A DNA stretch of 64,000 nucleotides from Lasiosphaeria ovina (taxonomy: Eukaryota; Ascomycota; Sordariomycetes; Sordariales; Lasiosphaeriaceae), in NCBI GenBank assembly GCA_033439765.1, contig JAULSN010000013.1, forward strand, positions 496,001 to 560,000. The letters run 5' to 3'. Shown here piece after piece: positions 54,557-64,000 of the stretch; within the stretch, counting starts at the first letter, position 1; every line of letters begins with the position of its first letter. The position numbers were made by a program, and so were the translations under genes. The notes under the pieces were generated by a model. It was not told the DNA's origin and searched no databases. It was given only the letters and a program-made list of their open reading frames with translations.

Positions 54557-56806
54557 ATGAATCCCCCTACCCATGGCTCTAGCCACGGCTCAGAGTTCCC
54601 CGAACTTGCCCCGCCGCCGCCGACCGTCGCAGGAAAGGAGGCCCAGAATGGCGTCGTCGACGCGGGGTTGAGGAGCCAACACCACTGTACGTTTGTCTGC
54701 CCATTGCTGCCGCTCACTGCCTCCTGCATGCTGGGATACTCTCTGGACGGGTTGGCATGCCCCTCGGTTGTGGACAGAGTTGGGAAAGCCACAACGCTGT
54801 CGCGTCGCAAACGCTGCCGCCGTGTTGGCCCGAGACTCGCGCATTCGCTCCCCGCCTCTCCCTCCTGCTGCGCTCAGTGACTGTGATGTGACCCCCGGCA
54901 GAATATTGCGGAAGATGGGATGCGGACATCACTTGGCTTTCTCGCTGAAATGACGTCGCTAACGGCGATGAACAGATAGGCGAGCCCTCCCAAAATGGCG
55001 ATATGCTCTACGAGAGAGCGTGCTCCCGCTCGTGCGGTGGGAAACCCCCTACCTCGCCGCCATACAGTCCAAGATGCGCACCCCGGCTCTCGACACCTAC
55101 TTTGCCGTGACGGCCAATCTTGGAACACACACCTTCTTTATGGTCGGGCTGCCCATCATCATATGGTGTGGCTTCATGGACTTTGGTAAAGGGTATGGGA
55201 CTCTGTTCCACTTCCCCTTCTTTCTGTGCTGTGAAGCTGGGTTCGGCATGAGGAAAGATACAGGACTGACAATGTACGTCCGATAGGCTTATTCACATTC
55301 TCGCGTTCGGCGTCTTCTTCACTGGCTTTGTCAAGGACTTCTTCTCCCTCCCAAGACCGCTCTCGCCGCCCCTACAACGCATCACCATGTCTAGCCATGT
55401 CGCGCTCGAGTACGGATTCCCGTCGACGCACTCTACCAACGCTGTCTCGGTCGCCGTCTACGCCTTCTTGGTCCTACGCAGCGAGGCCAACATCTTCTCG
55501 CCAACAACGACTCTGGCCCTCGAGGCCCTCTCCATTTTCTACGCCATATCCATCGTCTTTGGCCGCTTATATTGTGGCATGCACGGGTTCTTGGATGTCA
55601 CTGTGGGATCACTGATGGGCGCCGTCATATCAGTCATCGAGTTCTACTACGTGCCGGCCATGGACACCTGGATCAAATCGAGCAGCTATCTTGCCCCGCT
55701 GACAGTGGCGCTCGTTGTCTGCGTCCTGGTACGCATCCACCCCGAGCCGGCGGACGACTGCCCATGCTTCGACGACAGCGTCGCCTTCGCCGGCGTCGTG
55801 ATCGGGCTCGAGTTCGGCTTCTGGCACCTCTCGCGCACCAAGTGGGACGCCGTCTATAACGGCCCCGACGCCACCTTCGACCTGTCGGCCCTCGGGTGGA
55901 AGTTCGGCATAGCGCGCGTCTTCTTCGGCGTCTTCCTCATCTTCGCCTGGCGCGAGGCCATGAAGCCGGCGCTGCTGCGCCTCCTGCCGCATCTCTTCCG
56001 CGTCATCGAGACGCAGGGCCTGGCGCTGCCCCGCCGCTTCTTCGTGCCCGCCTCCGAGTACAAGGACGTGCCGCTGCACATGGGCGACGACAACGTGCTG
56101 CCCAACGTCAGCGACATCCCCAAGCTGGTGCGCAGCATCCGCGGGCCGGGCCGCGGTAGGGCCGTGAGCATCGGCCCCCAGAGCGCCGCCGACGCGTACG
56201 AGACGCTGGCCTACCGGGAGCGCCGCCGCCGCGAGAGCCTCGGCAGCGACGGCGGGAGCAGGGTGCGCCACCAGCGCAGCCTGGCGGGGCTGCGCGAGGA
56301 TGCCGCCGCCCAGGACAGGAATGTCTTCGAGGCCATCGAGGCCCAGGACCAGGCCGGCAAGTGCTCCCAGGCGTCGGGCGTGCAGAGCAGCGGCCGCGGC
56401 CGCGTTGCCGAGTACGAGCAGAAGATGGGCAAGGGCACGATCATGGGGGATCACCCAGCTGTCGCCGCAGCGAGAAGCGCCAGGGAGGACAGCGTTGGAG
56501 CCGAGTCAGATCTATCCCCGCTAGAGCAGCAAGACGAGATTGGCGAGAAGGAGATGTTCTCGATGCTGGTGAAGCCGAGAGTCAGGTATGACGTCGAGGT
56601 GGTGACCAAGCTGGTTGTTTATGCAGGTAAAGTCTCCGGCCCTCCCCCCCAGCAAGCTCGCTTGCGATATTTTTGGTTCTCGTTTCTTGGCGGCCGATGC
56701 TGACAGCGTGATTCCCGTAGGCATCGCAATGCTGGCAGTGGATTTAATTCTTATAGCCTTCGAGTTTGTAGGCCTGGGCGCGGTAGCTCCTGTTGGCGCG
56801 CGGTGA
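54557..56806 (+). CDS. LCB3: Sphingoid long-chain-base-phosphate phosphatase (PAP2 family, Lcb3-like)
   Basis: Four exons: 54557-54686, 54976-55192, 55287-56626 and 56721-56806 (introns 289, 94 and 94 bp), 590 residues. The PAP2 motifs are all present: KDFFSLPRP, YGFPSTHSTN (PSGH-type, with Thr) and GRLYCGMHGFLDV with the catalytic His and Asp. Several membrane helices surround them. A long basic/acidic cytosolic region follows, and exon 4 adds a last hydrophobic helix. The enzyme dephosphorylates sphingosine- and dihydrosphingosine-1-phosphate in the ER. The first intron is inferred from the expected junction HHY-RRALPKWRY. Confidence 0.9.
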
Positions 56807-58718
56807 CATTAAGTAATAACCTATCTATACAGGAGGGGTCGCATGGGATGCCTAGGTACTTGGGAGATCGGTTTGGCTGGTTGGGGATTTAAACATTCAA
56901 TTGTGAACATTTCTTTTGGTGTATGTTCACCCTTTCGAGCGGAGCACGGGACGAGAGTGCTCTTGGCGCCGTACTGCGAACAAGAGGGAAATGTTTTCAT
57001 GATAGTCACGAATGCAAATAAGATGATATGGCTGGCACTGCCGTGTGCTTTAGAGGGGAGCTGACCGTGGAATAGATGGAATATATAGGTATGCTCGAAG
57101 CCCACAATTCATCCAACCCGATCCCTGAATGTCTGTTAGGTTGGCACTTTCTAAGTTAAAAGGCCCATTGCCCTGGGATTCGAGGATCTTTGTCTTGGGG
57201 GGCAGAAGGTCTTGGAGTCCCTGATGGAGAATCTTAGAGGCCTATCTCCGTCTTCGGAACACCTCAACCGGGGGGGTTAATCCATGTCTTTCTGTTGGCA
57301 GACAATGCAGGAGCAGCTGTTGTCGATCTTTCTTTGTACTTGTACAACCTAGAAATACTCTTATAGGTCCCTTGACTTGTGCAGCTCCCTTGGCTCCTCC
57401 CTTGAATCCCTGTACTGTACCCATTCCAGACCGCCGGGTGCCGATGAGGTGGTGTCAACACCCCAAGCCCTGAATGGTTGTTGGCGTGGTACTTAGCTAT
57501 AGTTTGGGACCCCCCAAGCTTGAGGCAGCTCGGAATTGGACCTTTGACTGGTGAACAAACCAGGAAGACAACCTAGCTCGGCTCGCTCGTCGGTTTCACA
57601 CATTGTGTGCGCTTTGCATCTCGAATCCCGACTCCGCCTCTCGTCGTACAAAATCGTTAAAGATGATAGGATTGCTTAAGGTAATTAAAGGAAAAAAGGT
57701 AAAAAAGAACAATAGTTATTTTACAAAGCTTGAATGAATCCGATTGGAACGGGTTGGATGACAGATGACGAGGCGGTGCACTGAGATGCGGCTGCATTCC
57801 GTAGCTTCCACGAGGAACCCACACTCAGATCTGGAGAAGATCGTGCTGCATGAACCAGAGATCGGAAGCAGCAAATAAATGACGTTAGCGAGTGAGCCAC
57901 CAGCGGGCGGAAAGTCCGAGCTATTGGAAAAGGATTAACCGCGAATCAGCCGATCTCCGGTTCAGATTTCTTACCTGTGTGAACAGATTCGGATCGAGAA
58001 TGCGGTTGCTCGCAATTGTGGCTTACTACCCAATATAGTTTAGCGTAAGCCATCGGGATTGACTCAGGTGTGCTAGCGCGAACCTTGCACTCCCTCTGTC
58101 TTTCCGTCGACCTGGATGCGAGTTAGTGGCCCCATTTAATCCCTTTGCGGCGAGGTACAACCAGACGCCAATCTAAAAAGCTAGGCCGCAGTGAAGTTGC
58201 ACAGCCATCTACAAACTCCAAGGGGTTCGTTTTGCGACAAGATCAATTTAAAGCGTTGAGTGCATCGCGGCTTCCAACTTTGGACGGAAAACTGAGGTGC
58301 GCAGGCGATTCCGCTCCCGCAGCGGTACAGTACAGTACCTTGCTCACTGTAACTGAACCTAGCCAGGAAGCCTCTAGCGCTCCCCAGTGTCGTTCCCTTT
58401 CGGGGCAGTCACCCGCTTTTAATTGATCAGCTCAGATTCCTGCTAAAATCGACCCATCAGGAGCACACACCAAATTCCCGTCTCCCCCCAACCCCCCCCC
58501 CCCCCGCCTGCTGTCCGAAACGACGACACCTCAGGTCAGGGCTCCAAATCTGCCCGTCGCTGAGAATCTGTCACCGTCCGATCCGGCAGTTGCGAAACAG
58601 CCTGGACGCACCACGTTGCCGATCTGTGATACCGGAGGCTCCGATCTTTACATTTGACTCTTGTGGTTTTACGTCGTTGTCGCTGCGGAAAATTCGGACG
58701 CATGTAGCACCCAGGACC
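56807..58718. other. Long intergenic stretch before the demethylase gene
   Basis: About 1.9 kb without a supported gene. It holds a C-run near 58.49-58.51 kb. A large upstream region is usual for a regulatory gene and probably contains a long 5' leader. Confidence 0.45.
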
Positions 58719-61700
58719 ATGTCCACCGAAGCGATTGGCGCTGCGGCGCCCGAGTCGACGATCGTCCTGAATGTCGAACCACCTAGCGCCGCCACAATCA
58801 GCTCCAAGCCTGTCGCTTTACACTCGCCGCCCGACAGCAACGATGCAATGAACCTCGATGGTAGCGACTCGGAGCTCAGCGACATTGACGAAGTCGCCGA
58901 CAAACTAAATGGCACACACAAGTTCGACTTCGAGCCTGCACCCGAGGCCGCATCCGCTCCCGAGCCCGAGCCCGAGGCCCAGGCCGAGCTTGAGCCCACG
59001 GTCCCAGCCGAGGAAGACATTGGCGAGATCCTTCCCGACCACTTCTCGGGCACCGTGCCCGTCTTCAGGCCTACCATGAAGCAATTCGAGGACTTCAAGC
59101 GCTTCGTATGTCATCCCCCCTACCGCCCAAGTCCACGCCGCAGTCTGCTGACACTAGGATATAGATGGAAAAAGTAGACCACTACGGCATGAAGTCGGGA
59201 ATAGTCAAGATCATCCCTCCGCAAGAATGGAAGGACTCGCTTCCCGAGCTTCACGATTTGGTCAAGCAAGTCCGCGTTCGCGAGCCTATCAAACAGGACA
59301 TTATGGGATCAAACGGAACATACCGACAAGTCAACTTCCTCCACCAGCGATCCTACAATCTTCCTCAGTGGAGGCAACTATGCGACCAAAGCGAACATCA
59401 GCCGCCGGCACGGCGAGGTGAGCGCCGCGCGAATGCGGAGAAACACAAACCCGTCACCCGCTCCCGTGCGCCAGCGGCATCGAGTGCGAAACAAGGCCCC
59501 ACGCCAAAGAAGCGGAAGGGCAGACAGACTCGAGGGTCGGCTAGAGCAGCAAAGGAAGAGGTGGTCGATCCTGAGGAGCGCCCAATTACTCCAGTCTCGC
59601 CTGCTCCCGAAAAGCAGGAGGTGGTGGAATCCGTGGAGCAGGACCCGGGTGTGAAGGACGAGTGCGAGGACGACGAGGACGACGAACCAGTGGTGCGCAG
59701 AATGGGCTTTGCGCGGCAGTCGAAGCCAAAGACGCAATCCACCTCGGCCCGTCGAAAATACAGCCGTCGCGAAGGCTCTGCGAGGATAGACGAGTCGGCG
59801 TTCGAGAACTGGGACTACCGCATGGACGTTTCGGATTACACGCCGGAGCGTTGCGAGGAGCTGGAGAGGATCTACTGGAAGACACTTACATACGCTTCTC
59901 CGCTATACGGCGCTGATCTTCCGGGGACCATGTTCGACGAGTCGACCAAGATATGGAACCTGAACAAGCTGCCCAATCTCCTTGACGTCCTCGGCACCAA
60001 AGTGCCTGGCGTCAACACCGCATATCTGTATCTCGGAATGTGGAAAGCGACCTTCGCGTGGCATCTAGAGGATGTTGATCTCTACAGCATCAACTATCTC
60101 CATTTTGGTGCGCCAAAGCAGTGGTACAGCATATCGCAAGCTGATGCCCGTCGATTCGAAGCCGCCATGAAGAACATCTGGCCCACCGACGCAAAAGCCT
60201 GCGACCAATTCCTCCGACACAAGGCGTTTTTGATCTCTCCAGCTCACCTCAAACAGCACTTCAACATCACCGTCAATAAGTGTGTTTCCTATCCTGGCGA
60301 GTTTGTGGTAACATACCCGTATGGTTACCACTCCGGGTACAACCTGGGGTACAATTGTGCCGAAGCCGTCAACTTTGCTCTGGACAGCTGGCTTCCGATG
60401 GGCAAGATTGCAAAGAAGTGTCAGTGTGCCCAGGCTCAGGACAGTGTATGGGTGGATGTCTACGAGATCGAGCGCAAACTTCGTGGAGAGTCGACAGAGT
60501 ATGAAGAAACTGAGGATGAGGAAGAGGAGGACGAAGATCAAGAAACAGGCCTTCCAAGCCCTCCTTCAAGTCATGGAGTCCGAGTCAAAGGTCCTGGGCG
60601 AAAGCGCAAACGGCTGGCAGGCGAGCAGGAGCCGAAGGGCAAGACGAAGAAGATTCGCTTACGCCTCAAAGCTCCGGTTGAAACACCTTGCTGTCTCTGC
60701 CCTAACGACATCGCCGGAGCGGAGATCATGCCCACAGACGACGGCCGCAAGGCTCACCGCATGTGCGCACTTTATCTACCAGAAACCTACATTGAGACGG
60801 TGGACGACAAGGAGATAATAGTAAACGTGGCAGGCATTGACAAGGCCCGCTTGGAGCTGAAGTGCTTGTACTGCCGGTCCAAGAAAGGAGCCTGCTTCCA
60901 ATGCTCTCAAAAGAAGTGCCCAAGGTCCTACCACGCGACTTGTGCCGCGGCAGCTGGAGTGTTTGTGGAGGACGGCGAGGTGCCTATCATTGGGGAAGAT
61001 GGGACCGAATACAAGGAGCAAGCATTTGAGTTCAGTTGCCGGTTCCACAGGACGAAGCGAGACAGAAAGAACGATGGCGATTCTCTGGAGGAAAACCCGC
61101 AAATCCGCGAGGCTGCAGCTGCACTCAAGAAGAACGACATTTGTCAAACGCAATACTTCAGGGGGGAGATATTTGCGGGTATGGTGGTGGAAAACCGCCA
61201 TGACGAGGAAACGTTCCTCCTCGATATCATTCCCAATGGGTATGTTGACCGTACAAGACATTGTTGGGGCACACTGACAATTAATAGGGATCGAGTCGAG
61301 GTCGAGTGGAAGTGGCTACTCTTGCCTGACCCTTCGGACTTCCGTCTACCCAAGGCGTCCGCAAAAGCCATCCCAATGCCGACGTCGAGGAAGGCGAAAC
61401 AGGAGATCAACGGCAAACGACAAGTGGACGAGCTTCCCAGGAAAGACGACGAGTTCGTTGCCGGGTTTACTTGGTTCGAGTTCAACACTGGTGATCCGCC
61501 CAAAAACCTGGCCCAGGTCAAGATTGACTTCTCCAAGGAGAATCAGGTCTGGCACTATCTCGGGAAAACATCAACAGAGGCGAAGGCCCAGTACACGGAC
61601 AATCCAAGTGTGCCCCAACACAATCTCAAAAGCAATTTCTTGGACTCGATCCCGAAGCCACCGCCTGTTGTTGGTCCTTCACAGCCGAGGCGGTCATACC

Positions 61701-63301
61701 CGGCTGCACATCCGGTCAAGGCATTGCTGCCGGGGACAGCACCGGGGACAGATCCTAAGACATTGCCCGGCGCGGCGGTTCAGAGGCCGAAGCCCTACGT
61801 CTATAAGCCCAGGAAGAAAATGGAAGCAGTTTTTGTGCAGTTCCCATCGCAGCCACCGCTACAACCCCAACTGCAGCCACAGCCACAGCGCCAGCACGTT
61901 TTCCAACCTTCGCCAGTGCCGCTGCCGGCGCACTTTCAGAGGATAGCTCAGCAGCCGCGGCTCCAGCTACAGCCCCTGCCACAGCAACAGCAACAGCCGC
62001 AGCAGCAGCGGTTTCCACAGCAGCAGCCGCTTGCACCACAGCAGCAGCAGCAGCAGCAGCAGCATCCTCCTCTGCAAGTCATGCAATACCAACCTCCCGG
62101 CAAGGACCAATGGCAGAAGGGTTCATCATCATACTATTCATCGCACCGTTTCGCGCCCGTCGGAGGTAGTAATGGATTCCCGCAGCTTCCTGGCTTGACC
62201 TGGCCCCCTGCTCACATGAAATCAGGGCAAAATTCTCAATTAAGAGTCTGGCCTTCTTCGACGGACGCGGCTGCTCTCCGGCCGTATCCTAGGTCAATGA
62301 CACCGCCGGCGTTGCAGTCTCCGAGTTTTGCCCTTCCGCAATCTGATATTGCAGGAGTGCAGCCGCAGATTGGCACGTACCAGAAGTACAGCTTCTTTCA
62401 GGTCCACCACAACCGGTAGGTTTCCAAAAACACTTTCCTATTAATTGCCAAAGATGCTAAAACCAGACACAGGGACTCGTCGAGATACCGGACGCCGTAT
62501 GGACATTGGGGTGGATTTACCAATGGCTATGAGGGTAACCTACGGGCGTTCCTGATACGAGCCCAGCATGCTCTCTCCGGAAAGAAAACGGCGCTCAAGG
62601 CTATTCCGGCTTCGCTACTTCAACCTCTGCAGCCCCGGATTGCTCCCTCCCCTAGTGGTCAACCATCAACCCCCAGCCACGGCACTCCCCAAAACCGCGC
62701 ATTCTCTCATCCGGAATCTCAAAGTCCTCGGAAATCTTTCTACTATGATAACTCGAGGGTTTTACCTACAGCAGTGGCATCACAGTCGTATCAGGACCAA
62801 GTGCATCATTCTATACCCACCCATACGGAAACACCTGAGGTTCAGCAGCCGGTATCAACGCCATTGCATCCTGCCATACGACCGCAGTACGGGTCGCCTT
62901 GGTCGGACATGAGCCAGAATAATTCCAACACGTGGTCGTCGCCAACCCCGAATAAACCCAGTCCGCCGCCCGCGCGGCCTTCCGCGCAAGCCAAAGCTCC
63001 AACCTACCACAAGCAAAGCCACAGTCCGATCCCATTGCCGTCATATGTGAAACAGGTCCCGGTACTTGCGGCGGCGAACAACCCAATCCCTTCTCCACTC
63101 AGCCGACCTCCACTCCTGGCGGCCTCGCCTCAGACGGGATCCTGGAATGAGTCAGGCGCTTCTGAGAGTAAACCACGGGCGGTGCAGACGCCATTCAAGG
63201 CGGCTGCAGCACCCACTCCGACACATAAAAATACACATATAACAGTATCTTCACCCGCTCCTATCACGTTTGAGCATACATACCCGCCGCCACCTCAAAA
63301 C

Positions 63302-63336
<35 letters not shown>

Positions 63337-63715
63337 ACAACTGCATCATCATCTGCAGCCGCACCTGCAACCGTACCAGCAGCCACAACACCAGCAGCAA
63401 CAGCCGCAACAGCCGCAACAACAACAAAGCTACTGGGCTCCGTCTCACGATTTTGTAGACCAATCGTTCTATCCAGCGCCACCGACGGCAGGAATATCGT
63501 CTGGCACGCCGCAGTACTCGTCGCCTTATCACCACCCGTCTTTTGATATGACAGCTGGCTTCGACGGAGGCGGGTATCACGACCAGACCTATTTCTCTCC
63601 CATGCTAGCCGAGACACAGGCACCTGAAGAGGAGGTTTCGGCCGATCCGGCGGCGCTGGTGGAGAAAATGATGTTGAATCTTAGGCGGGCAAGCCAAATG
63701 GGTGCGCCGACGTAG
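58719..63715 (+). CDS. JmjN-JmjC-PHD histone demethylase (KDM4/KdmA type)
   Basis: Four exons: 58719-59105, 59165-61239, 61288-62415 and 62473-63715; 1,610 residues. JmjN (VFRPTMKQFEDFKRF-MEKVDHYG) spans the first intron. JmjC has the iron ligands His429 and Glu431 in FAWHLED and His518 in YGYHSGYN, plus the cofactor-site SINYLHFGAPKQWY. An extended PHD follows (PCCLCPNDI...HRMCALYLPETY; CLYCRSKKGACFQCSQKKC) and then a Tudor-like segment (NRHDEETFLLDIIPNG, WKWLLLPDP). The C-terminal third is Pro/Gln-rich with two poly-Gln runs. Enzymes of this group remove H3K9me3 and/or H3K36me3. The 48-bp third intron is in phase and lacks a stop, but its GTATGT and CTGAC signals argue that it is spliced. 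Confidence 0.92.
61980..62068 (+). repeat. CAG/CAR poly-Gln repeat, first
   Basis: Imperfect cag/caa run within the demethylase coding region, including an 8-codon pure cag tract near 62.04 kb. Confidence 0.85.
63301..63428 (+). repeat. CAG/CAR poly-Gln repeat, second
   Basis: Run of about nine consecutive cag codons near 63.31 kb followed by mixed Gln/Pro/His codons. Confidence 0.85.
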
Positions 63716-64000
63716 AACTACGTGGTATTTCTGTAATGATGTGGAGACTTTTACTACGACTTCGGATGGCAGGACATGGCGAGGAATTTGGCGTTATAGG
63801 TTCGATTCAAGGGTGGCCAGGACGGCCGGATGCCGGGGACGGACGGCTATGGGAGTCATTTAGGGCCATCAACATGGGATAACACATTATTTTATAAGTT
63901 TCGCTCTCAAGCGATGTACGATTAGGCGCACGACTTAGATGAGCATTGCCGGGGCTAGGAAACCCGAGAGCGGAGAACTCGGTTTGCTTTCAAGTTCAAC
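63716..64000. other. 3' flank of the demethylase gene
   Basis: No gene seen up to the window edge; probably the 3' UTR and spacer. Confidence 0.4.

Noticed and set aside
55630..56454. 274-codon minus-strand frame inside the phosphatase gene
   Set aside because: Ala/Val/His-rich antisense shadow in GC-rich coding sequence.
63780..63830. tRNA B-box-like ggttcgattc
   Set aside because: No matching A box or cloverleaf could be drawn around it. I found no tRNA or 5S rRNA gene in the window.

Overview
This is nuclear DNA of a filamentous ascomycete (Pezizomycotina, most likely a Sordariomycete). The reasons are short introns of about 48-290 bp with GT-AG ends and CTAAC/CTGAC branch sites, fungus-specific families (HET, NLR-type STAND, DUF2235, DUF7924-like), a Fot1-type DNA transposon, and inactivating stop codons of the kind left by repeat-induced point mutation (RIP). 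I cannot name the genus from sequence alone.

Bases 1-28.5 kb form an accessory island. It holds a HET-domain gene running off the left edge, a secreted alpha/beta-hydrolase broken by one stop, an aminoglycoside-phosphotransferase-like gene, a relic of a NACHT-WD40 protein, a complete but dead Fot1-like transposon (TA duplication, 51-bp inverted repeats), a second long-TIR element nested in an older inverted-repeat element, an NLR (alpha/beta-hydrolase, NB-ARC, eight almost identical TPR repeats) with a divergent two-TM partner, a trypsin-like protein with a divergent C-terminally anchored partner, and a DUF7924-like pseudogene. Most genes here belong to families used in fungal non-self recognition or programmed cell death. 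Most broken genes carry TGG-to-TAG or CAA/CAG-to-TAA/TAG stops.

Bases 28.5-37 kb and 46.8-63.7 kb are gene-dense core genome: an OB-fold protein, septin Cdc10, mitochondrial ribosomal protein bL32m, Ski8, an F-box-like protein, DNA polymerase delta subunit 4, the queuosine salvage enzyme, SUMO E1 subunit Uba2, a FabG/OAR1-like reductase, a sphingoid-base-phosphate phosphatase and a JmjN-JmjC-PHD histone demethylase.

Between the core blocks, 37.1-46.8 kb is a second accessory pocket. About 5.4 kb holds no recognisable gene, followed by a seven-exon gene fusing a DUF2235 (Tle1-like) hydrolase, a P-loop GTPase-like domain and a hydrophobic C-terminal segment, then a degraded gene end. The hydrolase-NLR, the trypsin pair and the hydrolase-GTPase fusion are the best candidates for undescribed immunity or incompatibility systems. 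All exon structures are read by eye from splice signals and frame continuity.
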